Assembly: GCF_009720825.1 (NCBI RefSeq)
Contig: NZ_WNKY01000002.1
Location: forward strand, 62,001-126,000
DNA from: Duganella radicis
Lineage (GTDB): Bacteria > Pseudomonadota > Gammaproteobacteria > Burkholderiales > Burkholderiaceae_D
Length of the DNA: 64,000 nt
Direction of reading: 5' to 3'
Of this stretch, positions 41,497 through 50,418 are shown in pieces. The translations under genes were made by a program, and so were the position numbers. The notes beneath the pieces are model-generated. The model did not search any database, had not been told where the DNA came from, and saw nothing but the letters and a program-made list of their open reading frames with translations. Positions within the stretch are counted from its first letter, which is position 1, and each line of letters opens with the position of its first letter.

Positions 41497-42651
41497 ATGC
41501 TGGCTATGAACTATCGCGGTCCTTATCGCATCCGGGCGGCGCAGAAGCCCGATCCGGAAATCGAACATCCCGGCGACGCCATCGTGCGCGTCACCCGCTC
41601 CTGCATTTGCGGCTCGGATCTGCACCTCTACCATGGCATGGTGCCGGATACGCGGGTGGGCTCCACCTTCGGCCATGAGTTTGTCGGCGAGGTGGTGGAG
41701 GTCGGCGACGCCGTGCAAAAGCTGAAGGTGGGCGACCGCGTGCTGGTGCCGTTCAACATCTTTTGCGGCAGCTGCTATTTTTGCGATCGCGAGCTGTACA
41801 GCAATTGCCACAACGTGAATCCGGAGGCCTCCGCCGTGGGCGCCATCTACGGCTATTCCCACACCACCGGCGGCTACGACGGCGGCCAGGCCGAGCTGGT
41901 GCGCGTGCCCATGGCCGACGTCGGCCCGATGGTCATCCCGGATGACCTCGACCAGGACGACGCGGTGCTGCTGACCGACGCGGTGCCGACCGGCTACCAG
42001 GCCGCCGAAATGGGCGATATCAGCGCCGGCGACACCGTGGTGGTGTTTGGCGCCGGCCCGGTCGGCATCTTTGCCGCCAAGTCGGCCTGGCTGATGGGCG
42101 CCGGCCGCGTGATCGTGGTCGACCATGTCGATTACCGGCTGGACTTCGTGCGCCGCTACGCCCAGTGCGAGGTGATCAATTTCAAGGACGTGGACGACAT
42201 GGCCCTGCACATCAAGAAAATGACCGACTGGCTGGGCGCCGACGTCTGCATCGACGCGGTGGGCTGCGAAGCCGCCGGCAACGCCATGCAGTCGCTGACC
42301 GGGCGCTACACCATGATGCAGGCCGGCTCCGCCACCGTGCTGCACTGGGCCATCAACTCCGTGCGCAAGGGCGGCAACGTCTCCATCGTCGGCGTGTACG
42401 GTCCGACCTTTAACGCCGTGCCTATCGGTAACGCCCTCAACAAGGGGCTGACCTTGCGCATGAATCAGGCCAGCGTCAAGCGCCACTTGCCGCGCTTGCT
42501 GGAGCACATCCGCGCCGGCCATCTCAATCCCAAGGAAATCATCACGCACCGGGTGCCGCTGGCCGACGTAGCGGACGCCTATCAGATTTTTTCAGGCAAG
42601 TTGGACAATTGCATCAAGACCGTATTAATTCCGTCCGGCCCCCATTCCTGA
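41497..42651 (+). CDS. Zinc-dependent alcohol dehydrogenase (MDR family)
   Basis: 384 residues with GAGGAGG before the ATG. Seen: catalytic-zinc ligands CICGSDLHLYHG and GHEFVGEVVEVG, the four-Cys structural zinc loop CGSCYFCDRELYSNC, and the Rossmann motif VVVFGAGPVGIFAA. It resembles glutathione-independent formaldehyde/threonine-type dehydrogenases carried in stress clusters of Burkholderiales. Cytoplasmic, NAD-dependent by family. The next gene begins 10 bp later, so they form an operon. Confidence 0.88.
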   Translation: MLAMNYRGPYRIRAAQKPDPEIEHPGDAIVRVTRSCICGSDLHLYHGMVPDTRVGSTFGHEFVGEVVEVGDAVQKLKVGDRVLVPFNIFCGSCYFCDRELYSNCHNVNPEASAVGAIYGYSHTTGGYDGGQAELVRVPMADVGPMVIPDDLDQDDAVLLTDAVPTGYQAAEMGDISAGDTVVVFGAGPVGIFAAKSAWLMGAGRVIVVDHVDYRLDFVRRYAQCEVINFKDVDDMALHIKKMTDWLGADVCIDAVGCEAAGNAMQSLTGRYTMMQAGSATVLHWAINSVRKGGNVSIVGVYGPTFNAVPIGNALNKGLTLRMNQASVKRHLPRLLEHIRAGHLNPKEIITHRVPLADVADAYQIFSGKLDNCIKTVLIPSGPHS

Positions 42652-42661
42652 GGAAAACGCC

Positions 42662-43153
42662 ATGCCTAACGATTCCCTACCATCCGCGCCGCTGCGGCGC
42701 GACGATATTCCAGGCTGGGGCAGCGATCTCGATCGCGCCCGGCGCCCCGCCGTGCCGATGGAACGCATGCCGGCCCGGCTGGATCGCCCGCCCCATCCGC
42801 CTGCCCAGCAGCACAGCCACGCCGAGGTGCTGGTGTCCCCCGAGCGTCCCGGCATCACGCCGGTCTACGGCACCACCGCCCCGCCGCGCGGCCTGAGCGG
42901 CGTGCTGCGCCGCACCGCCTACCAGCAGACCGAAAACGATATCCGCCACTGGCTGCTATTGCTGCTGGCGGACCGGGTGGACGCGGTGGAAGGCATCGGC
43001 GACGATCTGCGTCATGGCCACATTCCCAATGTGTTCAGCGAAATGGGTTTGCCGGCCGCCTGGAAACACAATCCACGCGGTGTGGTGTGCAAGGCGGCGA
43101 TCGGCGCGGCGGCGCTGGGCGTCGGCTACTGGCTGCTGCGACGCCGCAAATGA
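42662..43153 (+). CDS. Hypothetical protein with C-terminal membrane anchor
   Basis: 163 residues, GAGG upstream. Pro/Arg-rich N-terminal half with DDIPGWGSDLDRARRPAVPMERMP, a middle segment (LRRTAYQQTENDIRHWLLLLLADRVDAVEGI) and a single hydrophobic helix near the end (AAIGAAALGVGYWLL) followed by RRRK, so a tail-anchored inner-membrane protein. No named family; cotranscribed with the dehydrogenase and likely part of the same stress response. Confidence 0.65.
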   Translation: MPNDSLPSAPLRRDDIPGWGSDLDRARRPAVPMERMPARLDRPPHPPAQQHSHAEVLVSPERPGITPVYGTTAPPRGLSGVLRRTAYQQTENDIRHWLLLLLADRVDAVEGIGDDLRHGHIPNVFSEMGLPAAWKHNPRGVVCKAAIGAAALGVGYWLLRRRK

Positions 43154-43816
43154 CTAGGCGACATCCTGCCGCAACTGCGGCAGCGAGGCCATCAGGTCGG
43201 AGAAGCGCTGGCCCTGAATCATGACGTGCTCGCGCAGCAGCTGGGCGGCGCGGTCGCCGTCGCCTTCCAGTATCGCTTTGACGACGCCATCGTGCTCATT
43301 CCAGGACGTGGCCAGGCGGTTGCGCACCCGCAATTGCAGGCGGCGGTAAGGGCGCAGGCGGCGGTACAGGGCGCGCGTCTGCTCGATCAGAAACTGATTG
43401 TGGCTGCCGGCGTATATCGCTTCGTGGAATACTTCGTTGCGATAGTAATAAACATCCGGCTCCTGCGCGTCCAGCGCCTCCTGGCAGGCCTGATGCGCCG
43501 CCAGCAAGGCCTGCTGCTCTTCCGGTGTCATGCGGCGCGCGGCCAGGCGGCCGCAGGTCGACTCCAGTTCCGACATCACTTCAAACATTTCCACCAACTG
43601 CTGCGGGCCAAGCTCGGCCACGATGGCTCCACGTCGTGGCCGGATCACCACCAATCCCATCGACGACAGCTGGATCAGGGTTTCCCGGATCGGCGTGCGC
43701 GAGACGCCAAAGCGCGTGGCGAGTTCGGTTTCGTCCAGATGCTGGCCGGGCTTGAGTTCGCCGACAGCAATCATTTCTTCGATCTGCTCGCGCAGGGTGG
43801 CGGAGTGGGTTGTCAT
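43154..43816 (-). CDS. GntR-family (FCD) regulator of malonate genes, MdcY-like
   Basis: 220 residues from ATG 43816. An ATG nine bases upstream sits within the -10 element, so 43816 is preferred and the mRNA would be leaderless. Seen: N-terminal winged HTH (LKPGQHLDETELATRFGVSRTPIRETLIQLSSMGLVVIRPRRGAIV) and an FCD ligand domain with Asp/His metal ligands (EVFHEAIYAGSHN). Divergent from the TRAP-mdc operon; FCD regulators of malonate genes (MdcY, MatR) repress until malonate or malonyl-CoA binds. Confidence 0.88.
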   Translation of the reverse strand: MTTHSATLREQIEEMIAVGELKPGQHLDETELATRFGVSRTPIRETLIQLSSMGLVVIRPRRGAIVAELGPQQLVEMFEVMSELESTCGRLAARRMTPEEQQALLAAHQACQEALDAQEPDVYYYRNEVFHEAIYAGSHNQFLIEQTRALYRRLRPYRRLQLRVRNRLATSWNEHDGVVKAILEGDGDRAAQLLREHVMIQGQRFSDLMASLPQLRQDVA

Positions 43817-43823
43817 GGTTTTC

Positions 43824-43851
43824 ATTATATCGCTTGACAATGTATTCGCAA
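43824..43851 (-). promoter_or_regulatory. Promoter of the GntR gene
   Basis: On the minus strand TTGCGA (43851-43846), a 16-bp spacer and a perfect TATAAT (43829-43824). It ends 7 bp before the ATG at 43816. Confidence 0.6.
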
Positions 43852-43861
43852 CCGCTATTCT
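43834..43861 (+). promoter_or_regulatory. Promoter of the TRAP-mdc operon
   Basis: TTGACA (43834-43839), a 16-bp spacer and TATTCT (43856-43861). A start near 43868 leaves a 44-nt leader with GGAGG before the first gene. It interleaves with the divergent GntR promoter. Confidence 0.6.
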
Positions 43862-43869
43862 TGTATACA
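43862..43869. promoter_or_regulatory. Operator TGTATACA for the GntR/FCD regulator
   Basis: An 8-bp palindrome within CTTGTATACATA, matching the general FCD-family consensus of TNGTNNACNA form, placed on the predicted transcription start of the TRAP-mdc operon, so binding would repress it. Confidence 0.55.
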
Positions 43870-43911
43870 TAAAATAGCACGTTGCATAATTCACCCACCC
43901 TTGGAGGATGT

Positions 43912-44925
43912 ATGAGCGTTATCACCCGCAGGTCCGTCTTGGCAGCCTTGGCCGCCAGCCCCTTGTTGCTGCAACCTGCTTGGGCGCAAACCGCGCTCAA
44001 GATTTCCCACCAGTTCCCCGGCGGCACCCTCACGGAGGGGGATTTCCGTGACCGCCTGACCCGCATGTTTGCCGCCGAGGTCGAGAAGCGCTCCAAGGGC
44101 GCGCTCAAATTCTCGATCTATCCCGGTTCCTCGCTGATGAAGACCAACGCCCAGTTCTCGGCCATGCGCAAGGGCGCGCTGGACCTGTCGCTGGTGCCGC
44201 TGTCGTACGCCGGCGGTGAAGTCCCGGAAGTGAATATTGGCCTGATGCCCGGCCTGGTCACCTCCTACGACCAGGCCTATGGCTGGAAGAACGCGGAAGT
44301 GGGCAAGGAACTGGCGCGCATCCTGTACGACAAGGGCATCGTGATGCTGAGCTGGATCTGGCAAGGCGGCGGCATGGCGTCGCGCGGCAAGCCGGTGGTC
44401 GATCCGGACGACGCCAAGGGCATGAAGATCCGCGGCGGTTCGCGCGAAATGGACCTGATGCTGAAGGCCGCCGGCGCCGCCGTGGTCACGCTGCCGTCGA
44501 ATGAAATCTACGCCGCCATGCAGACCGGCGCCATGGAAGCGGCGCTGACTTCTTCCACCTCTCTGATCTCGTTCCGTCTCGAAGAAGTGTCGAAAGCGCT
44601 GACCACCGCGCGCGCCGGCTCCTACTGGTTCATGCTGGAACCGCTGATGATGTCGCGCTCCGTGTTTGACCGCCTGCCGAAAGACCAGCAGCAACTGCTG
44701 CTGACCGTGGGCGCCGAACTGGAAGCCTTCGCCCTCAAATCGTCCAAGGAAGACGACCAGCAGGTGGCCAACGTCTACCAGAAAGCCGGCGCCAAAGTGG
44801 TCGACATGAATCCGGCCGCGCTGAAAAAATGGCAGGACATCGCCAAGGCCACCGCATGGAAGGACTATGGCGAGAAGAATCCCAGCTGCGCCAATCTGCT
44901 GAAGCTGGCGGAGAAAACGCTATGA
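43912..44925 (+). CDS. TRAP transporter solute-binding protein (DctP type), putative malonate receptor
   Basis: 337 residues from ATG 43912 with TGGAGGA upstream. Seen: twin-Arg-like signal peptide (RRSVLAALAASPLLLQPAWA-Q), ISHQFPGGTLTEGDFRDRLTRMFAAEVEKRSKGALKFSIYP, and MKIRGGSREMDLMLKAAGAAVVTLPSNEIYAAMQTGAMEAALTS, the DctP signature including the carboxylate-binding Arg. Periplasmic. Linkage to mdc genes points to malonate, as in MatPQM-type TRAP systems. Confidence 0.92.
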   Translation: MSVITRRSVLAALAASPLLLQPAWAQTALKISHQFPGGTLTEGDFRDRLTRMFAAEVEKRSKGALKFSIYPGSSLMKTNAQFSAMRKGALDLSLVPLSYAGGEVPEVNIGLMPGLVTSYDQAYGWKNAEVGKELARILYDKGIVMLSWIWQGGGMASRGKPVVDPDDAKGMKIRGGSREMDLMLKAAGAAVVTLPSNEIYAAMQTGAMEAALTSSTSLISFRLEEVSKALTTARAGSYWFMLEPLMMSRSVFDRLPKDQQQLLLTVGAELEAFALKSSKEDDQQVANVYQKAGAKVVDMNPAALKKWQDIAKATAWKDYGEKNPSCANLLKLAEKTL

Positions 44926-45479
44926 GCCACGGCGTGGAACTGACGCCGTCGCGCGGGCCAGCACCGCCGGACAACGCCGTCATCGCGGCGCTGACGGCGG
45001 CGCTGGACAAACTCAATCGCGGGCTGATGGCGCTGTCCATGATCGCCGTGGTCCTGACCGCGATCGTATTGACCTACTCGGTGGTGTCGCGTTACTTCTT
45101 CCACGCGCCCACCGACTGGCAGGACGAGGCCTCGGTGTTCATGCTGGTCGGCGTGACCTTCTTCTGCACCGCCTACGTGCAATACCATCGCGGCCATATC
45201 GGCATTGAAGCCATCGCCGGCCTGCTGCCGCGCCGCGTGAATGCCGCGCGCCTGCTGTTCGTGGATCTGGTCTCGACCTTGTTCTGCGCCTTCTTCACCT
45301 GGAAATCGTGGCTGCTGTTCCATGAGGCCTGGGTCGACGGCCAGACGACCTCCTCCACCTTTGCGCCGCCGCTGTGGATTCCCTATTCCATGATGGCCGC
45401 CGGCATGACGCTGCTGTCGCTGCAACTGCTGTTGCAGACACTGGCCCGCCTGACCAACAAACCGGAGCAAGCAGCATGA
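44922..45479 (+). CDS. TRAP transporter small permease (DctQ type)
   Basis: 185 residues, ATG overlapping the previous stop by 4 bp. About four membrane helices; VSRYFFHAPTDWQDEASVFMLVGVTFFCTAYVQYHRGHIGIEAI is the DctQ signature. Works with the DctM-type large permease. Confidence 0.92.
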   Translation: MSHGVELTPSRGPAPPDNAVIAALTAALDKLNRGLMALSMIAVVLTAIVLTYSVVSRYFFHAPTDWQDEASVFMLVGVTFFCTAYVQYHRGHIGIEAIAGLLPRRVNAARLLFVDLVSTLFCAFFTWKSWLLFHEAWVDGQTTSSTFAPPLWIPYSMMAAGMTLLSLQLLLQTLARLTNKPEQAA

Positions 45480-46825
45480 GTGAACTGACCCTGGGCGCGT
45501 TGTATGGCGCCGTAACGCTGGTGGTGATGTTCTCCGGGATGCCGATCGCCTTCGCGCTCGGCGTCGTCGCCACGGCATTCATGTACTTCTTCATGCCGCC
45601 CTCCTCGCTGGACACCATCACGCAGAACGTCTACGAAGAGATGGCGTCGATCACGCTGTTGTCGATCCCGCTGTTTATCCTGAAGGGCGCGGCCATCGGC
45701 AAATCGCCGGCTGGCAAGGACTTGTATTCCGCCATCCACACCTGGATGCACAAGATCCCCGGCGGTCTTGGCATCGCCAACGTGTTTGCCTGCGCGCTGT
45801 TCGCGGCCATGGCCGGTTCCTCGCCCGCCACCTGCTCGGCGATCGGCTCGGCCGGCATTCCGGAGATGCGCAAGCGCGGCTACTCGCCGGGCTTCGCGGC
45901 CGGCATCATCGCCGCCGGCGGCACGCTGGGCATTCTGCTGCCGCCGTCGATCACCATGATTCTGTACGCGGTGGCGGCCGAGCAGTCGCTGGGCCGCTTG
46001 TTCCTGGCCGGGATCGGCCCCGGCATCCTGCTGGTGGTGCTGTTTGCCGGCTACGCCGTCTACCGCGCCCGCAAGGAATATCGCATGGCGCTGGACATCT
46101 ATCAGAAAGGCGGCGAGAAGTCGGCCTATCTGGAAGACGAGCATTTCACCCTGCGCGAGAAAGTCGAGATGCTGCCGCGCGTGCTGCCTTTCATCGTGCT
46201 GCTGATCGGCGTGATGGTGGCGCTGTACGGCGGCTTCGCCACGCCATCCGAAACGGCCGGCCTGGGCGCGCTGCTGGCGCTGGCCCTGCTGGCCGTGATT
46301 TACGGCGTGTGGAAGCCGAAAGACCTGTCGCCGATTCTCGGCTCGTCGATCAAGGAATCGACCATGCTGTTGCTGATCATCGGCATGTCATTGCTGTATT
46401 CCTATGTGATGAGCTACCTGCACATCAGCCAGTCGGCCGCCGCGTGGGTGGTCAGCCTGCACCTGTCCAAATGGGTACTGCTGGCGGTGATACTATTGAT
46501 GGTGATCGTGTTCGGCTTCTTCCTGCCGCCGGTGTCGATCATCCTGATGACCGCGCCGATCATCCTGCCGCCGCTGCGCGAAGCCGGCTTTGACCTGATC
46601 TGGTTCGGCATCGTCATGACGGTGGTGATGGAGATGGGCCTGATCCATCCACCGGTGGGACTGAATATTTTCGTCATCAAGAACATTGCGCCGGACATTC
46701 CGCTCAAGGATGTGGTCTGGGGCGTGTTCCCCTTCCTGTTGCTGATGGTGCTGGCGGTACTGCTGCTGTGCGTTTTCCCATCGATTGCAACCGGTCTGCC
46801 TGACATGATTATGGGAGCAAAATAA
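45476..46825 (+). CDS. TRAP transporter large permease (DctM type)
   Basis: 449 residues, overlapping dctQ by 4 bp. Seen: GMPIAFALGVVATAFMYFF, SIPLFILKGAAIGKSPAGKDL, AAMAGSSPATCSAIGSAGIPEMRKRGYSPGFAAGIIAAGGTLGILLPPSITMILYAV, the DctM core with conserved G-S-S and P-P-S. Sodium-coupled import channel; substrate inferred as malonate. Confidence 0.94.
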   Translation: MSELTLGALYGAVTLVVMFSGMPIAFALGVVATAFMYFFMPPSSLDTITQNVYEEMASITLLSIPLFILKGAAIGKSPAGKDLYSAIHTWMHKIPGGLGIANVFACALFAAMAGSSPATCSAIGSAGIPEMRKRGYSPGFAAGIIAAGGTLGILLPPSITMILYAVAAEQSLGRLFLAGIGPGILLVVLFAGYAVYRARKEYRMALDIYQKGGEKSAYLEDEHFTLREKVEMLPRVLPFIVLLIGVMVALYGGFATPSETAGLGALLALALLAVIYGVWKPKDLSPILGSSIKESTMLLLIIGMSLLYSYVMSYLHISQSAAAWVVSLHLSKWVLLAVILLMVIVFGFFLPPVSIILMTAPIILPPLREAGFDLIWFGIVMTVVMEMGLIHPPVGLNIFVIKNIAPDIPLKDVVWGVFPFLLLMVLAVLLLCVFPSIATGLPDMIMGAK

Positions 46826-46826
46826 A

Positions 46827-48479
46827 ATGTCTTGGAACACGTTGCAGCAAAATCGCGCGGCGCGATTGCAGCGCGCCAGTACGGCGCTGGGCGCTGAGCT
46901 GGATGGCAAAAGTCTGCCGGCCGCGCGCATCGCCGATCTGCTGCATGCGGTCATCGAATGCGGTGACCGCGTCTGCCTCGAAGGGAACAACCAGAAGCAG
47001 GCCGACTTCCTCGGCCATGCGCTGGCCAACCTGAATCCGGAGCGCGTCAACAACCTGCACATGCTGCAATCGGTGCTGGCGCTGCCGGAGCATCTGGATG
47101 TTTTCGAGCGCGGCGTCGCCTCGCGGCTGGACTTCTCGTTCTCCGGCCCGCAGGCGGCGCGGGTGGCGCGGCTGGCATCCGCCGGCAAGCTTAATATCGG
47201 CGCCATCCACACATATCTTGAACTGTTCAGCCGCTACTTCATCGACCTGCCGCCGCGTGTCTGCCTGATCGCGGCGGAAGCGGCGGACCGCCACGGCAAT
47301 CTGTACACCGGCCCGAATACCGAGGACACGCCGGCCATCGTCGAGGCCACGGCCTTCAAGCAGGGCATCGTCATCGTCCAGGTGAACAAGCTGGTGGACC
47401 AGGTGCCGCGCGTCGACGTGCCGGGCGACTGGGTGGATTTCGTGGTGCAGTCGCCGCGCCCCTACTACATCGAACCGCTGTTCACGCGCGACCCGGCGCA
47501 AATTTCGGAGATCCAGGTGCTGATGGCGATGATGGCCATCAAGGGCATCTATGCCGAGTACGAGGTGCAGCGGCTGAACCACGGCATCGGCTTCGACACC
47601 GCCGCCATCGAACTGCTGCTGCCGACCTACGCCGAGTCGCTGGGCTTGCGCGGCAAGATCGGCAAGCACTGGGCGCTGAATCCGCACCCGGCGCTGATCC
47701 CGGCGATCGAGGCGGGCTTCGTCAGCTCGGTGCATTCGTTTGGCTCCGAACTGGGCATGGAGGATTACATCCACGCCCGACCGGACGTATTTGCGATCGG
47801 CCCGGACGGCACCATGCGCAGCAACCGCGCCATGTGCCAGGCGGCCGGCCACTATGCCTGCGACATGTTCATCGGTTCCACTTTGCAAATCGATTTGCAA
47901 GGTAACTCCTCCACCGCGACGGCCGGCCGCATCGCCGGTTTTGGCGGCGCCTCCAACATGGGCGCGGATGCGCGCGGACGCAGGCACGCCAGCCCGGCAT
48001 GGCTCAAGGCCGGCGAGCAGGCGCGCTCGGGCCGCAACACCATCCCTCGCGGCCAGAAGCTGGTGGTGCAGATGGTCGAGACCTTCCGCGAGCATATGCA
48101 ACCGGCCTTCGTCGAGAAGCTGGATGCGTGGGTACTGATGGAACAGGCCAAGATGGCCATCCCGCCCGTGATGATTTACGGCGACGACGTCACCCACATC
48201 CTGACCGAGGAAGGCATCGCCAACCTGCTGTTGTGCCGCACCGACGAGGAACGCGAGCAAGCGATACGCGGCGTGGCCGGTTACACGCCGGTCGGCCTGG
48301 CGCGCGACAAACGCATGGTGGAAAACCTGCGCGACCGCGGCGTGATCACGCGCGCCGAAGACCTGGGTATCGACAAGCGCCTCGCCACACGCGACCTGCT
48401 GGCGGCCCGCAATATGAAAGACCTGGTGCGCGCATCGGGCGGTTTGTACAATCCGCCCAAGCGTTTCCGCAACTGGTAA
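46827..48479 (+). CDS. mdcA: Malonate decarboxylase alpha subunit (acetyl-S-ACP:malonate ACP transferase)
   Basis: 550 residues, 1 bp after the TRAP permease gene. Seen: the characteristic start and CLEGNNQKQADFLGHALANLNPERVNNLHMLQSVLALPEHLDVFE, and FSRYFIDLPPRVCLIAAEAADRHGNLYTGPNTEDTPAIVEATAFKQGIVIVQVNKLVD. Swaps acetyl for malonyl on the ACP subunit so that malonyl-ACP can be decarboxylated. Cytoplasmic; first enzyme gene of mdcACDEGBH. Confidence 0.97.
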   Translation: MSWNTLQQNRAARLQRASTALGAELDGKSLPAARIADLLHAVIECGDRVCLEGNNQKQADFLGHALANLNPERVNNLHMLQSVLALPEHLDVFERGVASRLDFSFSGPQAARVARLASAGKLNIGAIHTYLELFSRYFIDLPPRVCLIAAEAADRHGNLYTGPNTEDTPAIVEATAFKQGIVIVQVNKLVDQVPRVDVPGDWVDFVVQSPRPYYIEPLFTRDPAQISEIQVLMAMMAIKGIYAEYEVQRLNHGIGFDTAAIELLLPTYAESLGLRGKIGKHWALNPHPALIPAIEAGFVSSVHSFGSELGMEDYIHARPDVFAIGPDGTMRSNRAMCQAAGHYACDMFIGSTLQIDLQGNSSTATAGRIAGFGGASNMGADARGRRHASPAWLKAGEQARSGRNTIPRGQKLVVQMVETFREHMQPAFVEKLDAWVLMEQAKMAIPPVMIYGDDVTHILTEEGIANLLLCRTDEEREQAIRGVAGYTPVGLARDKRMVENLRDRGVITRAEDLGIDKRLATRDLLAARNMKDLVRASGGLYNPPKRFRNW

Positions 48480-48489
48480 GGAGCACACG

Positions 48490-48804
48490 ATGGAAACACT
48501 GCATTATCGATTTGAACAAGGCACGCGCCGCCTGAGCGCCGCACCGGAAGTGGTGGGCGTGGTCGGTTCGGGCAATCTGGAGGTGCTGATCGAGCCGGCC
48601 GCGCTGGATGGCGCGTGCAGCATCGAGATCAGCACCGCCGCCGTCGGTTTCGGTCCGATCTGGGAAGCGGTGATGCGCGACTTCCACGCGCGCTGGCTGC
48701 TGGCGGATATCCGCATCTCGATCAACGACATGGGCGCCACGCCGGCAGTGGTCAGCCTGCGCCTGGATCAAGCCGTGCAAACCATGCTGGGAGACGCAGC
48801 ATGA
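48490..48804 (+). CDS. mdcC: Malonate decarboxylase acyl carrier protein (delta subunit)
   Basis: 104 residues, TAAGGAG upstream. Seen: VVGVVGSGNLEVLIEP with Ser27, the residue that carries the 2'-(5''-triphosphoribosyl)-3'-dephospho-CoA group in known MdcC. The group is made by MdcB and attached by MdcG, both encoded downstream. Overlaps mdcD by 4 bp. Confidence 0.96.
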   Translation: METLHYRFEQGTRRLSAAPEVVGVVGSGNLEVLIEPAALDGACSIEISTAAVGFGPIWEAVMRDFHARWLLADIRISINDMGATPAVVSLRLDQAVQTMLGDAA

Positions 48805-49703
48805 ACCGCGCCATCAGCTATCAGGAAGCCACCGCGCGTGAACGCTTGCAGCATCTGTTCGACGCCGGCAGCTTCGAGGAATTTCTGCCGCCATCCGCAC
48901 GCATCACCAGCCCTCACCTGCCGCAGTTGAACGCGCCGGTGGCATTTGATGACGGCGTCGCCATCGGCCGCGCCTCGCTGGGCGGCGTGCCGATGTACGT
49001 AGCGGCGCAGGAAGGCGCTTTCATGGGCGGCGCGGTCGGCGAGGTGCATGGCGCCAAGCTCACCGGCCTGCTGCGCAAGGCGGTTGCCGACAAAGTGGCG
49101 GCTGTGGTGCTGCTGGTGGAATCGGGCGGTGTGCGGCTGCACGAAGCTAACGCGGGCCTGATCGCGGTATCCGAGGTGATGCGCGCCCTGCTCGATGCGC
49201 GCGACGCCGGGGTGGCCGTGATCGCACTGGTGGGCGGCGCCAATGGCGCGTTCGGCGGCATGGGCATTGTCACGCGCTGCGCCAATATGGTCGTCATGTC
49301 GGAGGAAGGACGTCTGGCCATGTCCGGCCCGGAAGTGATCGAAACCGCCAACGGCGTGGAGGAATTCGACTCGCGCGACCGCGCGCTGGTATGGCGCACA
49401 TCCGGCGGCAAGCACCGCTATCTGATGGGCGATTGCCAGAGTATCGTGGCGGACGATATCGCCGCCTTCCGCGCGGCCGCGCGGGAAGCCGTGGCCGCAT
49501 TGGCTGGCGGCGTCACCGGCCTGACGCTGGAAGCGCTGGAGTCGGAGCAGAAGATGCTGGAAGCGCGCCTGAACAACTACGGCGGCCTGCACGATCCGAT
49601 CGATATCTGGAGCGCGATGCGGATGCCGGATGCGGCCAACATCCCCATGCTGGATGTGGACAGTTTTGTCGCGGCGTCGGCAACGCGCCGTCAGGGAGCT
49701 TGA
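48801..49703 (+). CDS. mdcD: Malonyl-S-ACP decarboxylase beta subunit
   Basis: 300 residues, ATGA overlap with mdcC. Seen: crotonase/carboxyltransferase-like features LVESGGVRLHEANAGLIAVSEVMRALLDAR, ALVGGANGAFGGMGIVTRCANMVVMSEEGRLAMSGPEVIE. With MdcE it forms the biotin-independent decarboxylase that turns malonyl-ACP into acetyl-ACP and CO2. Confidence 0.96.
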   Translation: MNRAISYQEATARERLQHLFDAGSFEEFLPPSARITSPHLPQLNAPVAFDDGVAIGRASLGGVPMYVAAQEGAFMGGAVGEVHGAKLTGLLRKAVADKVAAVVLLVESGGVRLHEANAGLIAVSEVMRALLDARDAGVAVIALVGGANGAFGGMGIVTRCANMVVMSEEGRLAMSGPEVIETANGVEEFDSRDRALVWRTSGGKHRYLMGDCQSIVADDIAAFRAAAREAVAALAGGVTGLTLEALESEQKMLEARLNNYGGLHDPIDIWSAMRMPDAANIPMLDVDSFVAASATRRQGA

Positions 49704-49704
49704 G

Positions 49705-50418
49705 ATGGACTGGAAAAAACTGGCGGATGCGCTGTTCCCCGAAGGGCATGCCATCGTTGAGCAGAATGAGTTCTTGTGCGGCAGCGCGCAGGTGGATGGA
49801 CAGAAGGTGGCGGTGATCGGCACCACCAATCACACGCCGATTGGCGTCGAGATCGCGCTCGCCCAAGCGCAGGCGATTCTGCGCACGGTGCGCGATTTTC
49901 CCGGCATGCCGATCCTGATGCTGATCGATACCCAGGGCCAGCGCCTGCGCCATCGCGATGAGATGTTGGGCATCAATAGCTACATGGCGCATCTGGGCAA
50001 GTGCGTGGATCTGGCGCGGCGCAAGGGACACAAGATCATCGGCCTGGTGTACGACCAGGCGCTGTCGGGCGGCTTTATCACCAGCGGCTTGATGGCGGAC
50101 GCCTGCCACGCGCTGCCGGATGCGACCATCCGGGTCATGGGTTTGCCGGCGATGGCGCGCATCACCAAGGTGCCGGAAGAGGTGCTGACCGAGCTGGCGC
50201 AAAGTAATCCGGTGTTTGCGCCGGGGCCGGAGAATTACCTGCGCATGGGTGGGCTGGAGTCGATCTGGCATGGCGATCTGGCGGCGCATCTGCGCGACGC
50301 GCTGGCGCAGCAAAGCGATGGTGACCGGCGTAGTGCGCTCGGCTTGCAGCGTGGCGGGCGGCGTCTGGCGCAACCGGTGATCGACGCGGTAGTCTCTGGC
50401 AGCCATGTTCAACCTTGA
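49705..50418 (+). CDS. mdcE: Malonyl-S-ACP decarboxylase gamma subunit
   Basis: 237 residues, 1 bp after mdcD. Seen: GTTNHTPIGVEIALAQAQAILRTVRDFPGMPILMLIDTQGQRLRHRDEMLGIN and IIGLVYDQALSGGFITSGLMADACHALPDATIRVMGLPAMARITKVP, diagnostic for MdcE. Overlaps mdcG by 14 bp. Confidence 0.95.
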   Translation: MDWKKLADALFPEGHAIVEQNEFLCGSAQVDGQKVAVIGTTNHTPIGVEIALAQAQAILRTVRDFPGMPILMLIDTQGQRLRHRDEMLGINSYMAHLGKCVDLARRKGHKIIGLVYDQALSGGFITSGLMADACHALPDATIRVMGLPAMARITKVPEEVLTELAQSNPVFAPGPENYLRMGGLESIWHGDLAAHLRDALAQQSDGDRRSALGLQRGGRRLAQPVIDAVVSGSHVQP

